Counted from the stretch's first letter, positions 31,749-40,942 are shown. The stretch: 64,000 nt of DNA from Algoriphagus litoralis (GCF_003259255.1 NZ_QGOL01000002.1:496001-560000), one strand, 5' to 3'. Translations and numbers: made by a program. The notes: generated from the letters alone by a model not told the origin.

Positions 31749-32867
31749 TTGAAAGCAGAAGGAAAAATAACGGGTGTGATTGGAGGTGGGCTCGCAGGAT
31801 TGATTTCATCTATTCTTTTGGCCAAACAGGGACTGCAGGTGATTCTTCTAGAGCGGAAAATGTACCCTTTCCACAGGGTGTGCGGAGAGTACATCTCCAA
31901 TGAGGTGTTGGACTTTTTAAAACGAGAGGGTCTCTACCCGGAGTTTCTCGATTTGCCCCAAATTAAGTTCTTTGAGTTTAGTGATACCGATGGCAAGTCG
32001 GTGAAAATCCCCCTTGATTTGGGCGGATTTGGCATTAGCCGCTTTGTATTGGATCAGTGGCTAGTTGATCAAGCGGTCAGGTTGGGCGTCAGTGTACGAA
32101 CAGGATGTCAGGTGATTTCAGTGGAATTCCATGAGAATTCCGATTCATTTTCCATTGGTCTAGCTGATCATACCGCTGTTCATGCAGATTTTGTTATTGG
32201 TGCATTTGGCAAAAGAAGTAAACTGGACAAAGTTCTTCACCGGCCATTTATCCAAAAAAGAAGTCCCTACATCGGAGTTAAATATCATGTCAAAACTGAC
32301 TATGTCAGAGATGCTGTTGCCCTTCATAACTTCAATGGCGGTTACTGTGGACTGAATGCGATCGAAGACCATCAATTTAATCTGTGTTACCTCGGTAGTC
32401 GTGATCAGCTGCGTGAATTTGGGACAGTGGAAGAAATGGAGCGGCAGATCTTATGGAGAAATCCGATTTTGAGGAAGATTTTTAAGGAGAGTGAATTTCT
32501 GTTCGAAAAGCCAGAAGTGATCAATGAAATTAATTTTGAACCAAAACTTCCTGTAGAAAATCACATCTTAATGGCGGGTGATTCAGCAGGACTGATCACC
32601 CCACTTTGTGGCAACGGGATGGCGATGGCGATACATTCGGGGAAGTTGGCCGCTGAAGCAATCACGACAGGTAGAAGCCGAAAAGAGATCGAAAAACTTT
32701 ATGAAAAGAATTGGACTGGGGAGTTTAAGCAGCGCCTTTGGGTAGGCAGGAATGTCCAGCGTCTTTTTGGCTCGGGAGGAGCTTCGGTTTTTGCCAGAAA
32801 TCTAATCGAGCGTACCCCCTTTTTCGCGAAGCAAATCATCAAAAACACACATGGAAAGCCTTTTTGA
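31749..32867 (+). CDS. FAD-dependent oxidoreductase (geranylgeranyl-reductase-like)
   Basis: This 372-residue flavoprotein binds FAD: dinucleotide motif GVIGGGLAGLISSILLAKQG ending in an acidic LLER, then HRVCGEYIS typical of the geranylgeranyl-reductase/PHBH-like group, and the second FAD motif MAGDSAGLITPLCGNGM. It could hydroxylate an aromatic ring or reduce a prenyl chain. The only start before the FAD motif is TTG 31749. Its stop abuts the stop of the convergent prenyltransferase gene with no gap, and the type III PKS follows. The context points to tailoring of a polyketide or meroterpenoid product. Confidence 0.88.
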   Translation: MKAEGKITGVIGGGLAGLISSILLAKQGLQVILLERKMYPFHRVCGEYISNEVLDFLKREGLYPEFLDLPQIKFFEFSDTDGKSVKIPLDLGGFGISRFVLDQWLVDQAVRLGVSVRTGCQVISVEFHENSDSFSIGLADHTAVHADFVIGAFGKRSKLDKVLHRPFIQKRSPYIGVKYHVKTDYVRDAVALHNFNGGYCGLNAIEDHQFNLCYLGSRDQLREFGTVEEMERQILWRNPILRKIFKESEFLFEKPEVINEINFEPKLPVENHILMAGDSAGLITPLCGNGMAMAIHSGKLAAEAITTGRSRKEIEKLYEKNWTGEFKQRLWVGRNVQRLFGSGGASVFARNLIERTPFFAKQIIKNTHGKPF

Positions 32868-33764
32868 TCAGAATCCAAATACCTGCATCACTTGGGTGTT
32901 TTCGAGGAAATAATAAATAAAAAAAGCATTTAGCGCCGCCGCAGAAATGGTGTTCATTCCCATAGCCCAGGAGAAAGAAGCATATTTTTCAGGATTTTGC
33001 TGAATAAATCCAAACCAAATCAGAAAGAACAGCAGAATGGGAGCCATAGCCCCCAAATAAACCCAAATAATCTCGAGCTGGGATTTACCATAGAAAAACC
33101 AAACAAAAGCAGCACCCGTGATCGCAAAGAAAACTGCGGAGAAAAGGAAAGTGCCTTTGATTCCAAGCGTAATACTAAGTGTTTGATCGCCTCTTCTTGA
33201 GTCTTCACCATGCTGGTAGACTTGGGTGAGGGGATAGTTGCCCCAGAGCATCAAGCTTGTCAATATCCCGGGAATAAGTACATGTGGACGAACCATCACC
33301 TCCCATCCCAAATCACTCAGGCCGGCATATGCCATAGCAAAAGTGAAATATCCTTGGAAAAATCCGGCAATAAACCAGCTTGCCCAGGGGTATTTTTTGA
33401 TTCGGATCCGTGGGTGCGAATAGGCCATACTTACCAATGCGTATACCAGCAGCATACTTGCAAAGGTCAAACTGATCATGGCAGCCAGGATAAGTGCCAA
33501 AACCAAAAAGCCCTGCGAAAGCCAATACAGATCCGGAGTAACTTTAGGAGGATGTTTCAATCCACCGATGCTCTCCTCATCCCGATCATAGAAGCTATTG
33601 TAGCCGTTGCTGCTGGGATAAAGAAACAGGTGAAGAGCAAGAAAAACCAAAAGAAGACGCCCTCCATCCAAGTTGGGCGTAAGTGCCAACGCAAAAAGGA
33701 AAACGGGTAAAAGAAATAGGGAGAAGGGAATTCGCAGGTGGCGGATGCTCGAAAGGGTAATCAT
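32868..33764 (-). CDS. UbiA-family prenyltransferase
   Basis: This 298-residue integral membrane protein has about eight or nine helices. The two Asp-rich motifs of the family are seen: NSFYDRDEE near residue 56 (NDxxDxxxD in classical members, here with Ser and Glu at two positions) and GEDSRRGDQTLSI near residue 178. It should transfer an isoprenoid chain from a diphosphate to an aromatic acceptor at the membrane. The altered first motif leaves activity to be shown. It lies between the flavoprotein and the type III PKS and is divergent from the PKS, sharing an 89-bp promoter region. Confidence 0.88.
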   Translation of the reverse strand: MITLSSIRHLRIPFSLFLLPVFLFALALTPNLDGGRLLLVFLALHLFLYPSSNGYNSFYDRDEESIGGLKHPPKVTPDLYWLSQGFLVLALILAAMISLTFASMLLVYALVSMAYSHPRIRIKKYPWASWFIAGFFQGYFTFAMAYAGLSDLGWEVMVRPHVLIPGILTSLMLWGNYPLTQVYQHGEDSRRGDQTLSITLGIKGTFLFSAVFFAITGAAFVWFFYGKSQLEIIWVYLGAMAPILLFFLIWFGFIQQNPEKYASFSWAMGMNTISAAALNAFFIYYFLENTQVMQVFGF

Positions 33765-33853
33765 GGATTTTAAGTTGTTAAATTAACCTTCTTCTGGCAG
33801 GATGGTTGTACCTAGTGAGTCCCAATTTAGAAATAATCACTTAACTTGATTTG

Positions 33854-34933
33854 ATGAATTCCAGTATTGTCAGCATTGGGCTCTCCAATCCGGGTGCCCC
33901 GATCCCACAGGCAGAAATAGCCCGATTTATGAAACTGGCTCATCAGCTGGACGAGACCGAGAGCCGGAAGTTGGGCTTTTTTTACCGCAAATCGGGAATA
34001 GATTTTCGCCACAGTGTTTTGAATGATTTTAATAAGCGAGATGTAGGTGATTTTTCATTCTTCCCAACAAACGAGGAATTGACTCCTTTTCCAGGCACGA
34101 AAGCCAGGATGGAAGTTTTTCAGCAAACAGCCCCTGACTTGTCAGCACAGGCCGTGAGCTCATGCTTGAGTCAGGTGGGCGAAAAGGCCAGCTCCATCAC
34201 ACACCTCATCCTAGTTTCCTGTACGGGTATGGTGGCTCCCGGTGTCGAACTTCAGCTGATGCAACTGCTCGGTCTAGAGGAGGATGTAGAGCGATATTGC
34301 ATCCATTTTATGGGCTGTTATGCAGCATTTACGGGGCTTAAACTGGCGGATAAAATTCTTAGAGCCGAACCCAAAGCTAAGGTGCTGGTGGTCTCCGTGG
34401 AGCTTTGCACCCTCCATTTCCAAAAAGAATATACTGAAGATAATATCCTTGCCAACTCACTTTTTGGCGATGGTGCTGCTGCGGCATTGGTCAGGAATTC
34501 GGCTGAAGGTCTACGAATCAATTCTTATCTCAGTCAGGTTTTCAAGGAGGGAGAGCAGGATATGGCTTGGGGAATTGGGGATTTTGGATTTGAAATGCGA
34601 CTGAGTAAGTATATTCCGGCTTTGCTGGATCGAGGAATATCCGACCTAAAAGAAGTTTTTGAACAGAAATTCGGGCTAAGTACCATCCGAAATTTTGCTA
34701 TTCATCCGGGAGGAAAGCAGATTCTTCAAAAAGTTCAGGAGGCTTTTGAGCTCGGTCCCGAAGTGAATTTTCATGCAAATGAAGTGCTGAAAAACTACGG
34801 CAACATGTCCTCTGCAACGATTCTTTTTGTATTGGATCGGATGATGAAAGACCCCAAAATAGGGGGTGAGATCCTCAGCATGGGATTTGGACCCGGGTTG
34901 ACTTTGGAAACGATGCATCTGACCAAACAATGA
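33854..34933 (+). CDS. Type III polyketide synthase
   Basis: This 359-residue enzyme is a homodimeric chalcone-synthase-fold polyketide synthase that condenses a starter acyl-CoA with malonyl-CoA units. The catalytic triad is complete: Cys155 in HFMGCYAAF, His284 in AIHPGGK and Asn317 in NYGNMSSATI. The C-terminus GFGPGLTLETM is typical of the family. Bacterial relatives make alkylresorcinols, alkylpyrones or tetrahydroxynaphthalene; which applies here cannot be told. ATG 33854 is chosen over a TTG one codon earlier. It is coupled to the methyltransferase by an ATGA overlap. Confidence 0.95.
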   Translation: MNSSIVSIGLSNPGAPIPQAEIARFMKLAHQLDETESRKLGFFYRKSGIDFRHSVLNDFNKRDVGDFSFFPTNEELTPFPGTKARMEVFQQTAPDLSAQAVSSCLSQVGEKASSITHLILVSCTGMVAPGVELQLMQLLGLEEDVERYCIHFMGCYAAFTGLKLADKILRAEPKAKVLVVSVELCTLHFQKEYTEDNILANSLFGDGAAAALVRNSAEGLRINSYLSQVFKEGEQDMAWGIGDFGFEMRLSKYIPALLDRGISDLKEVFEQKFGLSTIRNFAIHPGGKQILQKVQEAFELGPEVNFHANEVLKNYGNMSSATILFVLDRMMKDPKIGGEILSMGFGPGLTLETMHLTKQ

Positions 34934-35634
34934 GTATGTTCGAAAAGCGAAGCGAGAAAAAAGAACTCATGGACGACTTGGACTGCTCGGGAGAAGAGCT
35001 CGCGCAGACCCTGAGGGAACTCAAGACGATCAATCGCTGGCTGGGGGGGAATCATGTCACTACCAATGGACTCAAAAAACTGATGGATCTCCATCCGCAG
35101 GACAGCTATCAAATCGCGGATATTGGCTGCGGTGGCGGCGACATGATTCGAATCATGGATCAATGGTCCAAGTCTCAAAAGGTAGCGGTAAACTTCCTGG
35201 GAATCGACGCCAATCCAAACATTATTGAACTTGCCAAAGTTAGATTAGCTGATGTGGCCAATGTAGGCTGGCGGGTTCAGAATGTTTTCGAACCTTCATT
35301 TTCTGAAGAAAAGGCAGATATTATTACTTGTACGCTCTTTACGCATCATTTTACCGACTCGGAACTCATAGCTCTCCTGAGGTCTTTTCGCGAGAAAGCC
35401 ACGCTCGGCTTGGTGATCAATGATCTTCACCGACACTGGTTTGCTTTTCACAGCATCCGAGTTTTGACCAAGCTATTCAGCAAGTCTCCCATGGTTCAGC
35501 ATGATGCTTCCCTTTCTGTTTTGAGGAGTTTTAGAAAGTCCGATTGGGAAAGAATACTAGGAGCCGCAGGGATAAAAAAATACCAAATCAGTTGGTTTTG
35601 GGCTTTCAGATGGCAAATTTTAATCTTGTTTTAA
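34930..35634 (+). CDS. Class I SAM-dependent methyltransferase
   Basis: This 234-residue enzyme has the SAM-binding motif I, IADIGCGGGDMIR (about residues 63-75), with an acidic residue at the end of strand 2 (LGIDANPN). The family pattern TCTLFTHHFTD follows. The start ATG overlaps the PKS stop (ATGA), so it is translated together with the PKS. It probably methylates the PKS product on oxygen or carbon. In Streptomyces phenolic-lipid operons a methyltransferase and a flavoprotein act after a type III PKS; that parallel is an inference. Confidence 0.9.
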   Translation: MSMFEKRSEKKELMDDLDCSGEELAQTLRELKTINRWLGGNHVTTNGLKKLMDLHPQDSYQIADIGCGGGDMIRIMDQWSKSQKVAVNFLGIDANPNIIELAKVRLADVANVGWRVQNVFEPSFSEEKADIITCTLFTHHFTDSELIALLRSFREKATLGLVINDLHRHWFAFHSIRVLTKLFSKSPMVQHDASLSVLRSFRKSDWERILGAAGIKKYQISWFWAFRWQILILF

Positions 35635-35658
35635 TTTAAAATCAAACTCGTAAAATTT

Positions 35659-36489
35659 ATGGAATTATCTCCGGAAACCATTAATTCACTTTTAAATCAG
35701 GGAATTGAACTTGCATACAAAGTGATTCCTTCGCTGATCTATGCCTTACTCTTTTATATAGTAGGTAAATTTTTGATCAATAAATTTATCAAGGGATTTA
35801 CTAGGATTCTGGAGAGAAGAGATGCGAATCCTTCCTTGAATACATTTTTGGTGGGGTTGGTGAAGGCCCTGATGTATGTTTCCTTATTCATCGGTATTGC
35901 TACAATTTTGGGTGTTCCGATGTCTTCATTTTTGGCGATTTTGGGTGCTGCAGGTTTGGCTATCGGCTTGGCCTTACAGGGATCACTTTCCAACTTTGCG
36001 GGAGGGGTATTGATTTTACTGTTTAAACCATTCAAGGTAGGTGATGTGATCACCGGCCAAGGACATACCGGGACAGTCTCCAAAATCGATATCTTGTATA
36101 CTCACCTCTATACGTTCGACAATAAAGAAGTTGTCATCCCTAATGGGAATTTGGCCAATTCAGATGTAGTAAACATTACCGCACAGCCCACGAGAAGAGT
36201 GGATATTAACGTAGGAGTGTCCTATGATACTGACCTTAAAAAAGCCCGAGAAGTAATATTTGATATCCTCAAAAAAGACGATCGAGTCCATGCAGATCCA
36301 GAACCGGTAGTTTGGCTCAATGCTTTTGGGGACAGTTCATTGGATTTGGTAGTGAGAGCTTGGGCCGACAAGGAAAACGTATGGCCGGTTTACTTTGAGA
36401 CCATGGAAAAAATCAAAGAAGCCTTTGATCGGCATGAAATTGAGATTCCCTTTCCTCAGCGCGTGGTTTATCAGAAAAATAATGGATAA
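35659..36489 (+). CDS. Small-conductance mechanosensitive channel (MscS family)
   Basis: This 276-residue protein has three membrane helices and the soluble MscS beta and alpha/beta domains. The pore helix is AAGLAIGLALQGSLSNFAGG (Gly/Ala-rich), followed by the conserved FKPFKVGDVI. It opens on membrane tension to release solutes during osmotic downshock. Length is close to E. coli MscS. It is 24 bp after the methyltransferase, so read-through from the PKS transcript is possible, though the function is unrelated. Confidence 0.95.
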   Translation: MELSPETINSLLNQGIELAYKVIPSLIYALLFYIVGKFLINKFIKGFTRILERRDANPSLNTFLVGLVKALMYVSLFIGIATILGVPMSSFLAILGAAGLAIGLALQGSLSNFAGGVLILLFKPFKVGDVITGQGHTGTVSKIDILYTHLYTFDNKEVVIPNGNLANSDVVNITAQPTRRVDINVGVSYDTDLKKAREVIFDILKKDDRVHADPEPVVWLNAFGDSSLDLVVRAWADKENVWPVYFETMEKIKEAFDRHEIEIPFPQRVVYQKNNG

Positions 36490-36494
36490 AAAAA

Positions 36495-36528
36495 TGCCGG
36501 TAGAAGTTCAAACTACCGGCAACTTTTT
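36495..36528. terminator. Bidirectional terminator after mscS
   Basis: A 9-bp stem TGCCGGTAG / CTACCGGCA with a 9-nt loop is followed by AC and seven T on the plus strand, and preceded by a run of A that gives T on the minus strand. It ends both the MscS gene and the convergent lipoprotein gene. Confidence 0.88.
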
Positions 36529-37377
36529 TTAAGATCTTGGTAAGATGACCGTCTTAGTCTCTCCAGCCCGGGTGATGGATACCTCCCGGTCGCAGGATTC
36601 TGATCCAAAATCTATCTGCATTTCCCCTTTAGACTCGAGCCGAAGAGCGATGGTGCCTTCGCTTGGTATTCTGACTCCTGATCGGATACAACGCTCCGAA
36701 AAAATAAGCGGAGAAGTGATTTCTACCACATATTCATTTCCGTTTCTATTGATTCCCTTGCTGCCTCCAGAGACTTTATAGATTATTCCTCTTTCTGAAT
36801 TTGGGAGGAAAATCCGCTTGACATGGCGGGATTCGAAAGTTCGGAAAGTACCATCAGGCCAAGTAATTTTTCCTCCTTCGACCACTGCTTTAAAGGTGAA
36901 AAACTTATCGTTCGGATTGAAGCCTTCATTGGTCAACACTCGGATACCTTCGATCTTCCGATCATCCACGTAAAAATCCTCGAAGGTCGAGGTGATCACG
37001 GATCCGGGAGTCCAGTATCTTCCGGTGTAGGTGACAATTATTTTTCCTTTTCTGCTGACGCCTCGGGGGCTAGTGCAGCCATCTCCGAAGTCGATGATCA
37101 TCTTTTTGGCAGTAGGTAGCCATTCGATATTCACTTTTTCACAGAGATCTTCCTCCAAAGTGACCAAGCTCCTGTCTGCAAATCCTTGTCGCTGAAACCC
37201 AGTCAAGATCACCTCATCCATATCCTCCAAGGTGGAAGTCAAGTCTACTTCTTGGGAAGTTTCCTCTGTTTCGTTCAACTGACTTGCTGGAAGACTTTCC
37301 TCTTTATCACAGGAGGCAAAGAGAAGAATGCCTGAAATTGCCAGGGCTTTGAGCGGGTTGAAAAGTGTTGATTTCAT
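36529..37377 (-). CDS. Paralogous lipoprotein A (unknown function)
   Basis: This 282-residue protein has a lipoprotein signal (LLFASC, lipid Cys23) and an acidic linker. Its core is strikingly similar to the gene ending at 38172: DFGDGCTSPRGVSRKGKI, ITSTFEDFYVDDRKIEG, ITWPDG and CIRSGV are matched position by position. Four conserved Cys (CEKV, GDGCTSP, RCIRS, ESCDRE) suggest two disulfides. No known domain is recognised. It follows the deiodinase-like gene by 59 bp on the same strand. A pair of similar lipoproteins around one flavoenzyme hints at a common surface role, which is inferred. Confidence 0.8.
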   Translation of the reverse strand: MKSTLFNPLKALAISGILLFASCDKEESLPASQLNETEETSQEVDLTSTLEDMDEVILTGFQRQGFADRSLVTLEEDLCEKVNIEWLPTAKKMIIDFGDGCTSPRGVSRKGKIIVTYTGRYWTPGSVITSTFEDFYVDDRKIEGIRVLTNEGFNPNDKFFTFKAVVEGGKITWPDGTFRTFESRHVKRIFLPNSERGIIYKVSGGSKGINRNGNEYVVEITSPLIFSERCIRSGVRIPSEGTIALRLESKGEMQIDFGSESCDREVSITRAGETKTVILPRS

Positions 37378-37436
37378 GATAGATAGGGGTTGTTTTTTTG
37401 AAATTCAAAGATTAGACCCCAAATGCATCAAGGAGT

Positions 37437-38114
37437 TTAAAAACGAATTAAAATTTCTTCCAAGGGTTTACGCTCAATATCAGGAACATAGGTTTCTGCT
37501 TTCGGATAGCCCACGGGAAGCAAAAGAAAGGGTTTTTCATTGCTTGGTCTTTCCAAAATTTTGCTCAGGAAATTCATAGGGCTGGGGGTATGGGTTACAG
37601 TAACTAATCCTGCTTGGTGAATAGCTGCTATCAGAAATCCACATGCGATTCCGACAGATTCCGACACATAGTAATGCTGGACCTTTTCACCTGAAGCAAA
37701 TCCATAAGATTGCTTAAAGACGACAATCAAATACGGCGCTTCTTCCAAAAATGGCTTTTCCCAATCGGTCCCAAGTGGCTTAAGGTCATTTTTCCAATCT
37801 GTTGGCATCCGTTGGGAATAGGAGATTTTTTCTTCCTCTTCTGCTGCAATTCGAATTTGGCGCTTGACCAGAGGATCAGAGATGAGGCAGAATGTCCAGG
37901 GTTGCTTATGCGCTCCCGAAGGAGCCGTTCCGGCAGTTTGGATTATATTTTCCATCACTTCCAGCGGTACGGGCCTAGTGTCAAAATCTCGAACAGTTCT
38001 TCTTGTGTTCATTGCCGAGTAGAACATTTTAGAATTTTCAATCAACTCAGCTTCCGAAAGTATCGGTCTTACATATCGGATATGTTCAAATCCATTTTTT
38101 AGCTTTTTCTCCAT
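37437..38114 (-). CDS. Nitroreductase-fold flavoprotein, iodotyrosine-deiodinase-like
   Basis: This 225-residue FMN protein belongs to the nitroreductase fold, and its sequence is much closer to animal iodotyrosine deiodinase than to common nitroreductases. Shared parts are RRTVRDF, QTAGTAPSGAHKQPWTF, EEEEKISYSQRM, the YLIVVFKQSYGF strand, and GLVTVTHTPSPMNFL with LLPVGYP. The substrate-lid residues Glu157, Tyr161 and Lys182 of the human enzyme correspond to Glu95, Tyr99 and Lys120. Reductive dehalogenation of halotyrosines or other halophenols is therefore likely. ATG 38114 is preferred over a TTG three codons upstream. The N-terminal membrane anchor of animals is absent. Confidence 0.88.
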   Translation of the reverse strand: MEKKLKNGFEHIRYVRPILSEAELIENSKMFYSAMNTRRTVRDFDTRPVPLEVMENIIQTAGTAPSGAHKQPWTFCLISDPLVKRQIRIAAEEEEKISYSQRMPTDWKNDLKPLGTDWEKPFLEEAPYLIVVFKQSYGFASGEKVQHYYVSESVGIACGFLIAAIHQAGLVTVTHTPSPMNFLSKILERPSNEKPFLLLPVGYPKAETYVPDIERKPLEEILIRF

Positions 38115-38124
38115 ATAAAACAAA

Positions 38125-38150
38125 AACGGCTACCCTGAAAGATAGCCGTT
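38125..38150 (-). terminator. Terminator between lipoprotein B and the deiodinase-like gene
   Basis: An 8-bp stem AACGGCTA / TAGCCGTT with a 10-nt loop; on the minus strand it is followed by five T in total. It lies between the stop of lipoprotein B and the start of the deiodinase-like gene, so the latter probably has its own promoter or depends on read-through. Confidence 0.75.
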
Positions 38151-38171
38151 TCCATTGAAATTTTGGGGTTG

Positions 38172-38999
38172 TTAATCGAGCGTAAGTTCTTTGGTTCCGC
38201 CTGGATAGGTCACTTCTACCACTTTATCACAGGCGCCAGTGCCATAATTGACTGAGGCAGCGATTCCTTGAAATGTAAAACCAAGGATCCCGGAGCTCGG
38301 AACAAATACGCCGGATCGGGCGCAATCCTCGTTGATGATCAGAGATTCTGTAACAGTTGCGGTATAGTCATATCCCATTCGGCTCACTCCAGAGGCAGTT
38401 CCCGTGATGGAAACTTCATACCCGCCGGATCCGAGGCTGACTTGGCGTACCTGATTGCTGGTGTAAGTCACAGACGAATTATCCGGCCAAGTGATCACAC
38501 CGTTCTCTATTTTCACATTTAGGGTCACTTTGCTATTGATGAGGTCAATACCTCCGTTGGTTATGGTGCGCGAACCTTGAACTTTAAGTCCATCCACTTC
38601 ATAGCCATCAAATGTGGTAGTGATGGAGGTTCCCGGAAAAAGAAAGTTTGTACCTGTGTAGGCTAGGATTACTTTTCCTTTTCGTACTACACCATTAGGA
38701 CTTGTACATCCTGCACCGAAGTCAACGGTAATTTTTTTAGCTGACTCGTCATGGGTGACTACAGTATTGGCGCAAATGTCAGCTGTTGCAGTCGTCCGTA
38801 GACCGAGTCCACTACTTTGTAGCACGTCCAAAGTAAGAAAGTCTAAATCCTCGTAGGCAGCGTTGATGACAAACTCATCCTCTACCAAATCCAAAGTTGC
38901 CTCAGGGGTGATTGGGTCCTCACCGCTTTCACAGGACAGGAGCGCTAGCAGAATGGTCCCCCCAAATAGCATTGAGAGAAAGGGATTGAATTTTTTCAT
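38172..38999 (-). CDS. Paralogous lipoprotein B (unknown function)
   Basis: This 275-residue protein has a lipoprotein signal (LALLSC, lipid Cys23). It is a paralogue of the lipoprotein at 36529-37377, sharing DFGAGCTSPNGVVRKGKV, ITTTFDGYEVDGLKVQG, VITWPDN and CARSGV, with the four Cys in the same order. The beta-rich sequence suggests a compact beta-sandwich or barrel. It begins 30 bp after the end of the 55-residue peptide gene on the same strand, so it may belong to the metallochaperone operon upstream. Function unknown. Confidence 0.8.
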   Translation of the reverse strand: MKKFNPFLSMLFGGTILLALLSCESGEDPITPEATLDLVEDEFVINAAYEDLDFLTLDVLQSSGLGLRTTATADICANTVVTHDESAKKITVDFGAGCTSPNGVVRKGKVILAYTGTNFLFPGTSITTTFDGYEVDGLKVQGSRTITNGGIDLINSKVTLNVKIENGVITWPDNSSVTYTSNQVRQVSLGSGGYEVSITGTASGVSRMGYDYTATVTESLIINEDCARSGVFVPSSGILGFTFQGIAASVNYGTGACDKVVEVTYPGGTKELTLD

Positions 39000-39029
39000 A
39001 AGAAATAAGCGTTTAAAAATCAGCTAAAT

Positions 39030-39197
39030 CTAGGATTTATTTTCCGGTTTGGGCTTGTCGGGTTTTGGTTTTTTATTCGTACCACCGACACAGCCCACAT
39101 TTTGGGTAAATGAAATATCAGAAGGCAGGATACCCATCCCCTCGCTCAAATCCCACTCCTCAGCCAGTGGTTTTTCCTTAGTTTTTGTCTTTGCCAT
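39030..39197 (-). CDS. 55-residue peptide with a GCVGG motif
   Basis: This small gene encodes a 55-residue peptide: a Lys/Glu-rich start, EEWDLSEGMGILPSDISF in the middle, then QNVGCVGG with the only Cys, and a Lys/Pro-rich tail. The start ATG (39197) is 4 bp after the stop of the COG0523 GTPase, so both are co-transcribed. The patterned middle part and Cys-Gly-Gly do not look random. It may be a metal-carrying peptide, a small regulator or a modified peptide; no known class fits fully. Confidence 0.65.
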   Translation of the reverse strand: MAKTKTKEKPLAEEWDLSEGMGILPSDISFTQNVGCVGGTNKKPKPDKPKPENKS

Positions 39198-39201
39198 GTC
39201 A

Positions 39202-40395
<1,194 letters not shown>

Positions 40396-40398
40396 GAG

Positions 40399-40881
40399 TC
40401 AATTGATGATTTCTGCTTGGTTAATTATGAAGGTCATCTCCTCTACATCCTCGGCATTGAGTTGTAGAATTCCCCGCACGGTGATGATTTGGTCCATTTT
40501 TAATTTGCGGGAGGGGAGGTTTTTTAGGTGAGCAACAGCGACACTTTCTGGCCCTGAACCCCCACAGAAGAAACATTCCGCCATGGGGTATTTGGATAGG
40601 ATGATGGTGGATTTTTGCTGTATGTCCAGCGGGATAAAAAAACCACGCAGCTCTACTGTTTTGCCCTCGAGAGCCTTTAATTCTTCATTAAAATTTGGAT
40701 AGAAGAAGTACAGACCAATTTTCTTGTTGAGTTTTTCGGTGAATTTGGTAGTGGAAAAAAGGTCCCACAACCGTATAGGAGGAGTTTGGGAGGAACTTAG
40801 CGCTAAAAGCATGGCCAAGGCTAGGCAGCGAAAAATAATTCTGGAATTTGTAAGAAAGAGGCCCCTGATTTTTTTATCCAT
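40399..40881 (-). CDS. Exported CxxC protein at the head of the metallochaperone operon
   Basis: This 160-residue protein has an N-terminal signal or anchor (residues 10-30, FRCLALAMLLALSSS) and a small beta domain. The centre holds VELRGFFIPLD and then SKYPMAECFFCGGSGPESV, with a CxxC pair likely to bind metal. It resembles a DUF3299-type domain. ATG 40881 is used; the longer frame starts inside the promoter. It is the first gene of an operon with the COG0523 GTPase 3 bp downstream and lies under the Zur-like operator, so a role in metal handling outside the cytoplasm is likely but unproven. Confidence 0.78.
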   Translation of the reverse strand: MDKKIRGLFLTNSRIIFRCLALAMLLALSSSQTPPIRLWDLFSTTKFTEKLNKKIGLYFFYPNFNEELKALEGKTVELRGFFIPLDIQQKSTIILSKYPMAECFFCGGSGPESVAVAHLKNLPSRKLKMDQIITVRGILQLNAEDVEEMTFIINQAEIIN

Positions 40882-40893
40882 GAAATATATAAA

Positions 40894-40908
40894 TGCAACA
40901 ATATTGCA
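40894..40908 (-). promoter_or_regulatory. Zur-like 7-1-7 operator
   Basis: TGCAACA-A-TATTGCA is a 7-1-7 inverted repeat matching in 6 of 7 positions, the layout of Fur-family operators. It overlaps by two bases the -7 box at 40907-40914 and ends 13 bp before the start of the operon, which is where a repressor would block transcription. A Fur-family gene with a His-rich sensor is at 28624-29037. Assignment to Zur is inferred. Confidence 0.5.
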
Positions 40909-40938
40909 AATATAAATCAATTTTTGCCTTGGATACAA
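40907..40938 (-). promoter_or_regulatory. Promoter of the metallochaperone operon
   Basis: On the minus strand, TTG at 40938-40936 and TATATTTG at 40914-40907 are separated by 21 nt. This is a full match to the TTG-N17-23-TAnnTTTG promoter of Bacteroidota. Confidence 0.6.
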
Positions 40939-40942
40939 TAGT

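Noticed and set aside
33238..33710. Plus-strand frames inside the prenyltransferase gene
   Set aside because: They are antisense to a well-supported UbiA gene and have no domain features.
37437..38114. Plain oxygen-insensitive nitroreductase
   Set aside because: The lid triad and long shared phrases fit iodotyrosine deiodinase better than NfsB-type enzymes.
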